Notes: generated from the letters alone by a model not told the origin. Positions 17,298-24,490 are shown, counted from the first letter of the stretch. The stretch is 32,821 nucleotides of DNA from an uncultured Bulleidia sp. (GCA_947087645.1 CAMUDN010000011.1:1-32821), one strand, 5' to 3'. Numbers and translations: made by a program.

Positions 17298-17609
17298 ATG
17301 AGTGATTTAAATGTGGTTGAAATTAGTGGTACGATAATGGAAGAACCAATTTTTCGGAATACGAAAAATAATGCAGGGATGTCTACTTTTTCCATTTCTG
17401 TGCAAAGGAAAGAACCTTCACGTAGTAAAGATTATTTATATGTTGTAGCATGGGGAAAGCAAGCAGATATGATACATCAAGAGTATCATTGTGGCGAAAA
17501 AATTGGTGTTAAAGGATATATTCGTAAACAGTTTTATATTTCTAATGAAGGGAATAAAAAGTATAATATTCAAATTGTAGCGGAAAATATATTTCGGCCA
17601 AAAAATTAA
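17298..17609 (+). CDS. Short single-stranded-DNA-binding-like (OB-fold) protein
   Basis: A 103-residue protein with the SSB OB-fold pattern: V-E-I-S-G-T-I-M-E-E-P-I-F-R-N-T near the N-terminus, S-T-F-S-I-S-V-Q-R, Y-L-Y-V-V-A-W-G-K-Q-A and G-E-K-I-G-V-K-G-Y-I-R-K-Q-F-Y. It ends right after the fold (I-F-R-P-K-N) and so lacks the acidic D-D-x-(I/L)-P-F tail through which main SSB proteins recruit partners. It is therefore likely a second SSB-like or PriB-like protein rather than the main replication SSB. Strong ribosome site AAGGAGG. It stands alone between two non-coding gaps, with its own terminator. Confidence 0.78.
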   Translation: MSDLNVVEISGTIMEEPIFRNTKNNAGMSTFSISVQRKEPSRSKDYLYVVAWGKQADMIHQEYHCGEKIGVKGYIRKQFYISNEGNKKYNIQIVAENIFRPKN

Positions 17610-17618
17610 TTACGAAGT

Positions 17619-17644
17619 AAGCACGATGTTATACGTGCTTTTTT
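17619..17644 (+). terminator. Terminator after the SSB-like gene
   Basis: AAGCACG / CGTGCTT with an 8-base loop and a run of six T. Confidence 0.88.
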
Positions 17645-17645
17645 A

Positions 17646-17661
17646 TGTCATAATATATACA
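17646..17661 (+). promoter_or_regulatory. Extended -10 promoter abutting the TRIC gene start
   Basis: TGT-CATAAT, six bases, then the ATG at 17661. The -35 position falls in the preceding terminator hairpin and is not conserved, so this would be an extended -10 promoter. There is no ribosome site. Confidence 0.45.
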
Positions 17662-18305
17662 TGGAAGCATTTTTGAATTTTGAGTGGTTTTTAGAATTAT
17701 TAGGGACAATTGCATTTGCTATATCAGGTGCATTGATTGGTATGAAATCTAAATTAGATTTATTTGGAGTTATTGTCTTAGCTGTTATTACGGCAACTTT
17801 TGGGGGCTTAATTCGTGATATTTTATTAGGTATTTTTCCACCTATGTCATTACGCAATCCTTTTTATATTATTATTTCTATAATTGTTGGTCTTATTTCT
17901 TTTATTATTGTGTATTTTCAAATGGAAACAAAAGTTATTAAGAGTCAAAAAACAAAGGTTATATATCTTTGGATGGATTCAATAGGTTTAGGCATTTTTA
18001 CCGTTGTCGGAGTTAGTCAAGCTTATCAATTATATCCCGATGCTAGAACTTCTTTATTTGTCTTAGCTGGTGTATTGACTGGTGTTGGTGGGGGTTTAAT
18101 TAGAGATATTATTGTTAATGAATTACCACAAATTTTCCGTAAAGATATTTATGCTAGTGCTTCTATAATTGGGGCAATTATTTGTGCTATTTGTATAAGA
18201 TGTAGAATTAATATAAGTGTATGGATGATTTTAGGTACGATTATGACAACAGCTATAAGATTAATAGCAGCTTATAAAAATTGGGAATTGCCAAAGACGA
18301 AATGA
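17661..18305 (+). CDS. TRIC/UPF0126-family membrane channel protein
   Basis: A 214-residue membrane protein of the trimeric intracellular cation channel (UPF0126, YicG/YvgT-like) family. Two internal Gly-rich repeats are visible: G-T-I-A-F-A-I-S-G-A-L-I-G with F-G-G-L-I-R-D-I-L-L-G in the first half, and V-V-G-V-S-Q-A with G-V-G-G-G-L-I-R-D-I-I-V in the second, each with the conserved G-G-x-x-R-D kink. About seven membrane helices are expected. Bacterial members are potassium-type channels of unclear role. The gene is monocistronic in appearance, and translation may start at the very 5' end of the RNA. Confidence 0.88.
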   Translation: MEAFLNFEWFLELLGTIAFAISGALIGMKSKLDLFGVIVLAVITATFGGLIRDILLGIFPPMSLRNPFYIIISIIVGLISFIIVYFQMETKVIKSQKTKVIYLWMDSIGLGIFTVVGVSQAYQLYPDARTSLFVLAGVLTGVGGGLIRDIIVNELPQIFRKDIYASASIIGAIICAICIRCRINISVWMILGTIMTTAIRLIAAYKNWELPKTK

Positions 18306-18365
18306 TTGAAACAAAATAAAAATTATATTATCCTATTGTTAGACAAAATGAATTTTCATGATAGA

Positions 18366-18371
18366 TATAAT
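18366..18371 (+). promoter_or_regulatory. Probable -10 box of the FakA-like mini gene
   Basis: A TATAAT lies about 30 bases ahead of the ATG at 18399, with TTGTTAGACA further upstream but at a spacing longer than ideal. The coordinate may be off by a base or two. Confidence 0.4.
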
Positions 18372-18398
18372 AAGTTTAGAATAAAGGAGATATAAATT

Positions 18399-18656
18399 AT
18401 GGAACAATTAGAATTTAAGTTTGATACGCAGTTATTAATTGAAGGTGAAAACTTAGATGAAGATGAAATAGATGCTTATATTACAGAACATTTTGAAGGT
18501 GATTGTTTATTAGTTGTGGGTGATGATACCTTGATTAAAATTCATTTTCATACTAATAAACCATGGCAGATATTGGAATATGGTCAATCAATAGGTGATA
18601 TTTATGATGTTGTTGTCGAGAATATGCAACGTCAACAAGAAGGTTTGAAGGGCTAA
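18399..18656 (+). CDS. Small FakA/YloV middle-domain-like protein
   Basis: An 85-residue acidic protein with a clear ribosome site (AAAGGAG). The sequence around C-L-L-V-V-G-D-D-T-L-I-K-I-H-F-H-T-N-K-P-W-Q-I-L-E-Y-G matches the pattern G-D-S-L-V-V-V-G-D-D-D-L-I-K-V-H-V-H-T-N-x-P-x-x-V-L-E-Y-A found in the middle domain of FakA/YloV (fatty acid kinase, DAK-like) proteins, and the ending V-V-V-E-N-M-Q-R-Q matches the I-x-I-x-N-M-R-x-Q that follows it there. The kinase domain itself is absent, so it stands alone. It may be a partner or sensor, or a relic of a larger gene, although an intact ribosome site, start and terminator argue for a functional gene. Confidence 0.7.
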   Translation: MEQLEFKFDTQLLIEGENLDEDEIDAYITEHFEGDCLLVVGDDTLIKIHFHTNKPWQILEYGQSIGDIYDVVVENMQRQQEGLKG

Positions 18657-18671
18657 TGATTAGCCCTTTTT
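18648..18671. terminator. Bidirectional terminator shared by convergent genes
   Basis: AAGGGCTAA-TGA-TTAGCCCTT followed by T. Both stop codons, that of the FakA-like gene (TAA) and that of the minus-strand membrane protein (TAG), lie within the stem. Confidence 0.88.
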
Positions 18672-19117
18672 AAAATATTATTATAGGCAAATTGGCAAGC
18701 ATATAGAAAGCAATATTCGCTTAAACCACTTATATGTTGATCGTGAATAATAATTAAGCAAGTTAAACATAAGCTAATGATTAGTGTTTGCCACATATTA
18801 GGATAAAATGGAAGTAATTTAAGCAAAGGATAAATAAATAAATAAAAAGATATAACAGCCCATAATAAATGTAAATTAGGAAATGATGTAGAAGAAAAGA
18901 TTAGGGTTAATATGAGAAATATAAATAGATAAAAACTTATTTTATAAAATTTTAATTGATAAATAATAAAGCAATTTAATAAGCATAAAATGGCAGTTAT
19001 AAAAAAATAAAAAATATTTAAATGACTAAGTCCACTTAGATTAGTATGTGGATTAAAAAGATAAAGGAAAAAATAAATAAAAGGTAATAAGTAAGTTATG
19101 AAAAAGTTTAGATACAT
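18653..19117 (-). CDS. Small multi-helix membrane protein, unknown function
   Basis: A predicted 154-residue, very hydrophobic protein with about five or six membrane helices and a short basic end (I-L-K-R-A-N-H). I do not recognise a family. The open frame reaches back to 19300 across the tRNA, but that part is only the antisense translation of tRNA-Leu, so I place the start at the ATG at 19117. Support for that start: TATACT (19124-19129, minus strand) ends exactly six bases before it. There is no ribosome site. The gene converges on the FakA-like gene with a 4-base overlap and shares its terminator. The AT-rich, Phe/Leu-rich composition means the coding call is moderate. Confidence 0.5.
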   Translation of the reverse strand: MYLNFFITYLLPFIYFFLYLFNPHTNLSGLSHLNIFYFFITAILCLLNCFIIYQLKFYKISFYLFIFLILTLIFSSTSFPNLHLLWAVISFYLFIYPLLKLLPFYPNMWQTLIISLCLTCLIIIHDQHISGLSEYCFLYACQFAYNNILKRANH

Positions 19118-19178
19118 ATATATAGTATAATTATTTAGTAAAGTAGAAGAAAGGATAAATATAAATTTATTATAGAAG

Positions 19179-19207
19179 TAGACAAATTTACTTTTTTTAG
19201 ATAGAAT
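19179..19207 (+). promoter_or_regulatory. tRNA-Leu promoter
   Basis: -35 TAGACA (19179-19184), 17-base spacer, -10 TAGAAT (19202-19207). The predicted start is a few bases before the mature tRNA 5' end at 19216. Confidence 0.6.
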
Positions 19208-19215
19208 AATTAAGC

Positions 19216-19299
19216 GCCCTCGTGATGAAATTGGTAGACGTAGGGGACTCAAAATCCCCCGGTAGTGATACCGTGCCGGTTCGAGTCCGGCCGAGGGCA
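19216..19299 (+). tRNA. tRNA-Leu (anticodon CAA, reads UUG)
   Basis: Acceptor stem GCCCTCG / CGAGGGC, D-arm with TGGTAGAC, anticodon arm GGGGA-CTCAAAA-TCCCC with CAA, a long variable arm (CGGTAGTGATACCG), and T-arm GCCGG-TTCGAGT-CCGGC. The long variable arm is diagnostic for class II and fits leucine. The discriminator base is A. CCA is not encoded. Confidence 0.96.
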
Positions 19300-19306
19300 C
19301 TATTAT

Positions 19307-19335
19307 ACCGATGTAAGTTAGTATATCGGTTTTTT
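19307..19335 (+). terminator. Terminator after tRNA-Leu
   Basis: ACCGATGTA / TATATCGGT (one G-U pair) with a 6-base loop and a run of six T. Confidence 0.85.
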
Positions 19336-19362
19336 ATTTGCTTATATTAAGATGAGTACAAA

Positions 19363-19396
19363 GAAAAGATCGACTAATTAATTAGCCGATCTTTTC
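19363..19396 (-). terminator. Terminator of the zinc operon
   Basis: A long hairpin centred at 19379/19380: GAAAAGATCG and CTAATT arms pair with one A-C mismatch, and the 3' side on the minus strand runs into TTTTCTTTG. The stop codon of the last gene sits near the loop. Confidence 0.75.
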
Positions 19397-19798
19397 AATA
19401 ATTGCATTATTTAATTTAGCTGGATGACCATAATCACGTGGTTTAAAATCATAAGTTCCTTTAATGGTAATTTCGGTTCCATCACGAGGTAAGGATATTT
19501 CTTTTGCTAAATTAAATTGAATACCTTGTTGACAACATTTTAAAGCATCCATAATTAAACATGATACATACTCTTGTTTACTTTCATCATCTTTAAAATG
19601 AACAATAATACCCTTCATACGTACTGTTTTACCAATGTATTCTTCTGGTTGCATTACCATTTGGCTGACTTCCGAATAAACCATTGTCGATGATAAAGTT
19701 GTTAGATCAATTTGGACATCAGATTTTAAATTAGATAAAGATAAAGAACAACCACCAGCGATAAAAAAGACAACGATAAAAGCAATAATTTTTTTCAT
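19382..19798 (-). CDS. Cys-rich OB-like lipoprotein of the zinc operon
   Basis: A 138-residue predicted lipoprotein; the hydrophobic leader ends in A-G-G-C with Cys17. The mature part looks like an all-beta OB-type domain: Y-I-G-K-T-V-R-M-K-G-I-I-V, then T-E-I-T-I-K-G-T-Y. It contains a striking C-L-I-M-D-A-L-K-C-C-Q-Q-G-I-Q-F segment, which resembles the C-I-x-x-D-A-T-A-C-C-x-Q-G-x-E-F motif I recall from small proteins linked to zinc transport and from the YcgQ/DUF1980 group. The three cysteines could bind zinc. It overlaps znuB by four bases, so it belongs to the importer unit. The precise role (metal handover or storage outside the membrane) is inference. Confidence 0.7.
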   Translation of the reverse strand: MKKIIAFIVVFFIAGGCSLSLSNLKSDVQIDLTTLSSTMVYSEVSQMVMQPEEYIGKTVRMKGIIVHFKDDESKQEYVSCLIMDALKCCQQGIQFNLAKEISLPRDGTEITIKGTYDFKPRDYGHPAKLNNAIIEKIG

Positions 19799-20625
19799 TT
19801 AGTACCTTCTATTTTTTCTTTAAGCCAAAAACAAGTAAAGACAATAATATCAACTAAAACAATTGTTGAGCCAACAGGACTACCAATGATAATTGATGAT
19901 ATTAAGCCACAAATAGAACAAAATATGGAGATTAATGCTGAACAAATAGTTACAGCTTTAAAGTTATGATATAGTCGCATAGCTGATAGAGCAGGAAAGA
20001 TAATAAGTGCTGAAATTAGCAATGAGCCAACTAAGTTCATTGCTAGAACGATAACGAAAGCTATAATTAAAGCAATTAAAAGATTATAAAATTTAGTATT
20101 CATACCACTTGCTTGACAAAAATCTTCATCAAAGGTTAAAGCAAATATATGTTTATGTAAAAAAATAAATAATATAATCAAGCAAATAGATAGCAAGATA
20201 GAGATAATAACTTTTTCAAAAGATAAAGTGAGAATACTTGTTGCTCCAAATAATGAAGCACAAACATCACCGGAAAGATTGGCTTTTTTACCAAAAACAT
20301 TCATGATCAAATAGCCCATTCCTAAAGAACTTACAGATATTAAGGCAATACCGGCATCACCTTTGATTCTACTTTTTCCCCAAAGTAAAATAATAGCAGC
20401 TAAACATGTACATGGTAAAGTTAAGAAAATATCATTACTTAAGCCACTTACGGCTGCTATTGACATTGTGCCAAAAGCAACATGACTTAAGCCATCACCA
20501 ATATATGAATAATGTTTTAAAATAAGTACAACACCTAATAAAGAAGTACATATAGAAATACATATAGTAACAATAAATGCATATTGTACAAAAGGATAGG
20601 AAAGATATAGAAGTAAATGATTCAT
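19795..20625 (-). CDS. znuB: Zinc ABC transporter permease
   Basis: ABC-3 family permease of 276 residues with about seven to nine membrane helices. Typical stretches are G-V-V-L-I-L-K-H-Y-S-Y-I-G-D-G-L-S-H-V-A-F-G (the conserved cytoplasmic region near the N-terminus) and G-S-L-L-I-S-A-L-I-I-F-P-A-L-S-A, the segment that meets the ATPase. AAAGGTGA precedes the ATG. Four-base overlaps link it to znuC and to the lipoprotein gene. Zinc rather than manganese is favoured by the Zur-like regulator and the His/Asp-rich loop in the binding protein. Confidence 0.9.
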   Translation of the reverse strand: MNHLLLYLSYPFVQYAFIVTICISICTSLLGVVLILKHYSYIGDGLSHVAFGTMSIAAVSGLSNDIFLTLPCTCLAAIILLWGKSRIKGDAGIALISVSSLGMGYLIMNVFGKKANLSGDVCASLFGATSILTLSFEKVIISILLSICLIILFIFLHKHIFALTFDEDFCQASGMNTKFYNLLIALIIAFVIVLAMNLVGSLLISALIIFPALSAMRLYHNFKAVTICSALISIFCSICGLISSIIIGSPVGSTIVLVDIIVFTCFWLKEKIEGTK

Positions 20626-21287
20626 GATTGATCACCTTTTAAATATTCTTGAACGGTACCAAAAAATATACTCTTGGCAAATGACAAAATATGACTTGCT
20701 CTTTTTATAGCATATTTTTGATCATGGGTAATCATGACAATACTTAAACCATGTTCATTTAAAGTATCAATAAGTTGATATAAATCATCAGTAATTTTAT
20801 GATCTAAGCCAGCAGTTGGTTCATCAAGGAAAAGAATATCTGGATTTAAACAAAGAGCACGAGCTAATAAAACACGTTGTTTTTGTCCTCCTGATAAAGC
20901 TCCAAAAGAAGTATTTAGTAAAGCAGAAAGACCTAGTTTATGTATATAGAAAGAAGCTATTTCTTTTTCTTTTCGAGTATAAAAAGGTCGCCATTTCATA
21001 TGGGCAATAAAGCCCGAAAAGACAACTTCCTGCACTGATGCTGGAAAATCAGCAGGAATACTATTCTGTTGAGCAAGATAGCTGATAGATAGGTTATTAG
21101 CTAATTTAATTTTTCCTTGAATAAGAGGTATAAGACCTAATAAAGTTTTTAACAAGGTACTTTTACCACAACCATTTTCACCAATGATACAAAGATAATC
21201 ACCTTTTTGTACATGAAAGTTGATATTTCTTCTGATGATCTTTTTCTCATATCCAATACTTAGATCTTTAACTATTAATTGATCCAT
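20622..21287 (-). CDS. znuC: Zinc ABC transporter ATP-binding protein
   Basis: ATPase subunit of 221 residues. Walker A is GENGCGKST (36-44), the signature is LSGGQKQR, Walker B ends in L-F-L-D-E-P followed by T-A-G-L-D, and the H-loop His is in M-I-T-H-D. I chose ATG 21287 over the upstream in-frame TTG 21308 and ATG 21302 because AGGA lies five bases upstream and the protein then begins at the normal M-D-Q-L-I-V-K-D-L-S position. The ribosome site overlaps the znuA stop (TAGGA). Confidence 0.9.
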   Translation of the reverse strand: MDQLIVKDLSIGYEKKIIRRNINFHVQKGDYLCIIGENGCGKSTLLKTLLGLIPLIQGKIKLANNLSISYLAQQNSIPADFPASVQEVVFSGFIAHMKWRPFYTRKEKEIASFYIHKLGLSALLNTSFGALSGGQKQRVLLARALCLNPDILFLDEPTAGLDHKITDDLYQLIDTLNEHGLSIVMITHDQKYAIKRASHILSFAKSIFFGTVQEYLKGDQS

Positions 21288-21294
21288 ATTTATC

Positions 21295-22275
21295 CTATTC
21301 ATTAGCAAAATATTTTTTCAATGTTGCTAAATTCTTTGTCATAGCTTCTAGATAAGAATTTTGATCATGTGAAGTAGATGTTTGTAATGAATCTAAGACA
21401 AGAATAGATTGATTTTTATTTTTTGTATTATTAATTATTGTTTTGGCAATTTTTTGATTTGATTTATCAATAACTAAAATATTTTTAAGTTTTAATTCAT
21501 CAACTTTTTTAGCTAAAAAAGTAATTGTTTCAAAACTTGCTTCTGATTCTGCTGAACAACCAACGAAAGCTGCGAAATATTTCCAATTATAAGCATTAGT
21601 TAGATAGCGAAAAGGGAAACGATCACCAAAGACAAGTGTTTTAATTTTACTTTCTTTGCTAAGTGCTTGATATTTTTTGTCTAATGTACTTAAAGAAGAT
21701 AAATATTTTTCTGTATTCTTTTGATATTGATCTTTATTATGAGGATCTAAGGAAACTAAGCTATCAGCTATTTTTTGTACTAATATCTTAGCATTACTGA
21801 TAGATAACCATACATGTTCATCAATTTCTGCTTCTTCATGCTTATCATGTTCATCTTCTTCTTTTTCTTTTTGCATACCTTCAACAATTTCTTCTTCTAA
21901 GGCTTTTTTGCCAATTGTTTCAACCATATTTATAACTTTTTGTTGTTTATTGCTAACATCTTTTAAAGCATCTTTTACCCACTTATCTGATTCACCACCA
22001 ACATGAATAAATAAGTCTGCTTCTTTTATTTTAGCAATATCTTCAATACTAGCTTGATAACTATGCATATCAACACCTTTATCTAAGAGAAAAGTAACAT
22101 CAGCATTTTTAAAATTTTCACCCATGATTTGTTTTATCCAGTCATATGCTGGATATATAGCAGCTACAATTTTTATTTTTTTCGTCGTACTTTGTACATT
22201 TTTAGGACTACAAGCACTTAGAAAGAGCATAAAAGATAGACCTAAAGCAAATAATATCTTATGTAATTTTTTCAT
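21295..22275 (-). CDS. znuA: Zinc-binding lipoprotein of the ABC importer
   Basis: Cluster A-I (ZnuA/AdcA/TroA) metal-binding protein of 326 residues. ATG 22275 is chosen over 22311 because GAAAGGAAT precedes it and a normal signal peptide follows (M-K-K-L-H-K..., lipobox LSAC). Candidate zinc ligands: the His in V-D-M-H-S-Y-Q, a His/Asp/Glu-rich mobile loop (E-H-D-K-H-E-E-A-E-I-D-E-H-V-W) and the H-V-W His at its end. The third His usual in ZnuA is not obvious; the region reads F-G-D-R-F-P-F-R-Y-L, as in a subgroup of Clostridia-type proteins. Second gene after the Fur-family regulator, 14 bases downstream. Confidence 0.9.
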   Translation of the reverse strand: MKKLHKILFALGLSFMLFLSACSPKNVQSTTKKIKIVAAIYPAYDWIKQIMGENFKNADVTFLLDKGVDMHSYQASIEDIAKIKEADLFIHVGGESDKWVKDALKDVSNKQQKVINMVETIGKKALEEEIVEGMQKEKEEDEHDKHEEAEIDEHVWLSISNAKILVQKIADSLVSLDPHNKDQYQKNTEKYLSSLSTLDKKYQALSKESKIKTLVFGDRFPFRYLTNAYNWKYFAAFVGCSAESEASFETITFLAKKVDELKLKNILVIDKSNQKIAKTIINNTKNKNQSILVLDSLQTSTSHDQNSYLEAMTKNLATLKKYFANE

Positions 22276-22289
22276 AATAATTCCTTTCT

Positions 22290-22697
22290 TTATTTTTGAC
22301 AATGCGAACATTGCCCAATAAAAATAGTTTTCGTTAAATCTAAGTTAAATTTATTTTCATTTTCGATATATTGCTTAAGAAGATGAATATTCGGCCATGG
22401 CAAATGGTATATAATACCGCATTTTTCACAACGAAAATGAACATATTTTATTTGTTCCAAACAAGCATATTCATAATAAGCAGCTGTTCCTTTAATGCCA
22501 TTAAAACGATTAATTAATCCTTTTTTTACTAAGTGTTCAACTTGTCGATATAAAGTTGTCATGCCAATATGAATATTTTGTTTATTTAAACCATTTGCTA
22601 AATCAGCAATGGTTAAGTGGATTTCGGGATGATCACAAAAATAATTTATAATTGATTGTTTTTGCTTTGTTTGATAACTACTTCGTTCATGTCGCAT
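22290..22697 (-). CDS. zur: Fur-family regulator, probably Zur
   Basis: A 135-residue Fur-family repressor. The winged helix includes M-T-T-L-Y-R-Q-V-E-H-L-V-K-K-G-L-I, the recognition region of the family. Two Cys pairs, C-E-K-C (90, 93) and C-S-H-C (130, 133), form the structural zinc site. The usual His-rich H-H-x-H stretch before the first pair is reduced to Y-V-H-F-R. As the first gene of a zinc importer operon, Zur is the best guess over Fur or PerR, but specificity is inferred. Strong AAGGAG ribosome site. An inverted repeat on its own promoter suggests autoregulation. Confidence 0.82.
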   Translation of the reverse strand: MRHERSSYQTKQKQSIINYFCDHPEIHLTIADLANGLNKQNIHIGMTTLYRQVEHLVKKGLINRFNGIKGTAAYYEYACLEQIKYVHFRCEKCGIIYHLPWPNIHLLKQYIENENKFNLDLTKTIFIGQCSHCQK

Positions 22698-22713
22698 AAA
22701 TTCTCCTTGAAAT

Positions 22714-22728
22714 TGAAAACCATTTCCA
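22714..22728. promoter_or_regulatory. Candidate Zur operator
   Basis: TGAAAACCATTTCCA, a 6-3-6 inverted repeat with one mismatch, directly downstream of the -10 box of the zur-znuACB promoter. Confidence 0.45.
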
Positions 22729-22755
22729 TTTTAAAATAGGAAAAATTTATGTCAA
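22728..22755 (-). promoter_or_regulatory. Promoter of the zur-znuACB operon
   Basis: On the minus strand: -35 TTGACA (22750-22755), 16-base spacer, -10 TAAAAT (22728-22733). Confidence 0.65.
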
Positions 22756-22756
22756 T

Positions 22757-22788
22757 AAAAAAGATGCTTCTTTTTACTAAGAAGCATC
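22757..22788 (-). terminator. Terminator of the NADH oxidase gene
   Basis: Minus strand GATGCTTCTT / AAGAAGCATC with a 6-base loop and a run of six T; it ends just before the -35 box of the zinc operon. Confidence 0.92.
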
Positions 22789-22802
22789 AAAATTAATTAT
22801 AT

Positions 22803-24143
22803 TTAACCTTTTAATAAGGCTTTATAAGCAGCCATGGTAATGTAATTGTATGGTTGATTGAAATGAGGCATAAAGAAGATATCACAAAGAGCTAATTCCT
22901 TAATAGTAACTCTTTTTTGAATAGCTAAAGAGAATAAATGAATAGCTGCTGACATATCATAATTAGAAGTTAATTGACAACCAACAATAACTTTATTATC
23001 TTTACGATAAACGATTCTAATTTTAACTTTTGGATTTTCAACTTCCATAAAAGCAGGTTTTTGATAATCTTCAAAATCTACACAATCAACATCTAATCCT
23101 TCTTTTTTAGCAGCAGTAACACTCATGCCTGTACAAACTAATTTATAATTATAGATCATTAATCCGCTTGATCCTTGTACACCTTCTGTTTCAATATTTG
23201 TACCACAAACATTATGACCAGCAATAAGGCCACTTCTTACAGCGTTAGTAGCTAAAGCTATATAATTAACTCTTTGTCTTGCATTATCATAAATGGTTGC
23301 ACAATCACCGATAGCATAAACACTAGGATCAGATGTTAATTGATGTTTATTTACTAAATAAGCACCATTACGATATTGTTCAAGATGATCTTTACCTAAT
23401 TCATTATTTGGATGGAAACCAATAGCACAGATAACCATATCGGCATCATATGTACCTTTATTAGTGCGAATAGCTTTAACTTTTTGATCACCAACAATTT
23501 CTTCTACTTTTTCACCTAAGACAAAACGAATACCTTTATTCTTCATAATATCTAATAGATCATTGGAAAATTCAGGATCGAAGTAACCATTTAAAATATG
23601 CTTTTCCATATCAATTAATGTCACATCTTTATGTAAGCGTTGGAAAGCTTCAGCTAATTCAATACCAATGTATCCACCTCCAAGGACAACAATTTTTTGA
23701 AAATTATGTACTTGTAGTTTATGAATAACTTCTTGTGCATTCTGATACAGTTTAACCATCTGTACATTTTCTAAATCCATTCCTTTAATTGGTGGCACAT
23801 TAGGCAAACTACCAGTTGCTAAAACTAATTTGTCATAAGGATCATGAACAATAGTTCCATCTTTAAGTTGAGCAGTAACTGATTTGTTATTATAGTCAAT
23901 ATACAAAATTTTACTCTCTAAATTTACCTTTGCTCCTTTTGCTTTGAAATCTTCAGGTTTTTGATAGAATAAACCATCACCATTTTTAATTTGTTTTCCA
24001 ATCCATAAAGCCATACCACAACCTAAGAAAGAAATATTACTATTTTGATCATAAATAGTTAACTCATTTCCCGGATAACTAAGAATTGTGTTAGCACAAG
24101 CTGTTCCGGCGTGATTTGCACCAATTAGAATAATTTTACTCAT
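22803..24143 (-). CDS. nox: NADH oxidase (CoA-disulfide reductase family)
   Basis: FAD- and NAD(P)H-dependent single-cysteine oxidoreductase of 446 residues. Start ATG 24143 is chosen over 24161 because AGGAGGATAG precedes it. FAD site G-A-N-H-A-G-T-A-C-A at the N-terminus with His11; redox Cys42 in S-F-L-G-C-G-M-A-L-W-I; NADH site V-L-G-G-G-Y-I-G-I-E-L-A-E; second FAD motif V-Y-A-I-G-D-C-A-T. The pattern fits water-forming NADH oxidases, which remove oxygen in anaerobes, but CoA-disulfide reductases are close relatives and cannot be excluded. Single gene with its own terminator. Confidence 0.87.
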   Translation of the reverse strand: MSKIILIGANHAGTACANTILSYPGNELTIYDQNSNISFLGCGMALWIGKQIKNGDGLFYQKPEDFKAKGAKVNLESKILYIDYNNKSVTAQLKDGTIVHDPYDKLVLATGSLPNVPPIKGMDLENVQMVKLYQNAQEVIHKLQVHNFQKIVVLGGGYIGIELAEAFQRLHKDVTLIDMEKHILNGYFDPEFSNDLLDIMKNKGIRFVLGEKVEEIVGDQKVKAIRTNKGTYDADMVICAIGFHPNNELGKDHLEQYRNGAYLVNKHQLTSDPSVYAIGDCATIYDNARQRVNYIALATNAVRSGLIAGHNVCGTNIETEGVQGSSGLMIYNYKLVCTGMSVTAAKKEGLDVDCVDFEDYQKPAFMEVENPKVKIRIVYRKDNKVIVGCQLTSNYDMSAAIHLFSLAIQKRVTIKELALCDIFFMPHFNQPYNYITMAAYKALLKG

Positions 24144-24181
24144 TTCTATCCTCCTATTCATTATGCAAACTTGATAATAAA

Positions 24182-24187
24182 ATTATA
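24182..24187 (-). promoter_or_regulatory. -10 box of the nox promoter
   Basis: TATAAT on the minus strand, about 40 bases before the nox start. The -35 region (about 24205-24210) is a poor match. Confidence 0.45.
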
Positions 24188-24198
24188 GAACATTCATT

Positions 24199-24223
24199 TT
24201 AGGCTTGCTATATATTTGCCTAA
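24199..24223. promoter_or_regulatory. Inverted repeat over the nox -35 region
   Basis: TTAGGC, 13 bases, GCCTAA. It covers the -35 region of nox and lies about 40 bases upstream of the mgtA promoter. An operator is possible; it matches no box I can name with confidence. Confidence 0.3.
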
Positions 24224-24261
24224 TAATCATTGTTTAATTTTGATTTCTTTTTACATATTTA

Positions 24262-24290
24262 TTGACATTAAAAGATATTAGTAGTTAAAT
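24262..24290 (+). promoter_or_regulatory. Promoter of the M-box/mgtA transcript
   Basis: Perfect -35 TTGACA (24262-24267), 17-base spacer, -10 TTAAAT (24285-24290). The RNA should start near 24297, giving a leader of about 300 bases. Confidence 0.75.
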
Positions 24291-24304
24291 CTATATGGAT
24301 GAAA

Positions 24305-24460
24305 TTAAGAATGGTAGGTAAGGCTACTACAAGGATATGGATTACTGCCGCAAAATAATGGAGACATTATGAGTTGGTTTGAACAGTTGTTGCCGCTTAA
24401 GGCTTCAAATAATGTAATTACACTGCCTTGCAGAGCTAAAGCTCACACATGATTTTAAGT
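24305..24460 (+). promoter_or_regulatory. M-box (ykoK) magnesium riboswitch
   Basis: Conserved pieces of the M-box are present in order: GTAGGTAAGGCTACTAC and GGATATGG, then ACTGCCGCAAAATAATGG, and at the 3' side ACTGCC-TTGC and AGAGCTAAAGCTC followed by GATTTTAAGT. The known class senses Mg2+ and shuts off magnesium transporter genes by favouring a terminator when Mg2+ is high. The downstream gene is an Mg2+-importing ATPase and an intrinsic terminator follows at once, which fits. The boundaries are approximate. Confidence 0.9.
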
Positions 24461-24461
24461 G

Positions 24462-24490
24462 AACTATACCTACGGTATAGTTTTTATTTT
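24462..24490 (+). terminator. Riboswitch expression-platform terminator
   Basis: AACTATACC-TAC-GGTATAGTT followed by TTTATTTT. It sits immediately after the M-box, whose 3' end (GATTTTAAGTGAAC) could compete for pairing. Confidence 0.85.

Noticed and set aside
19118..19300. N-terminal extension of the minus-strand membrane protein (begins M-P-S-A-G-L-E-P-A-R)
   Set aside because: This is the well-known false translation of the tRNA-Leu antisense strand; a start at 19117 with a -10 box before it is better.
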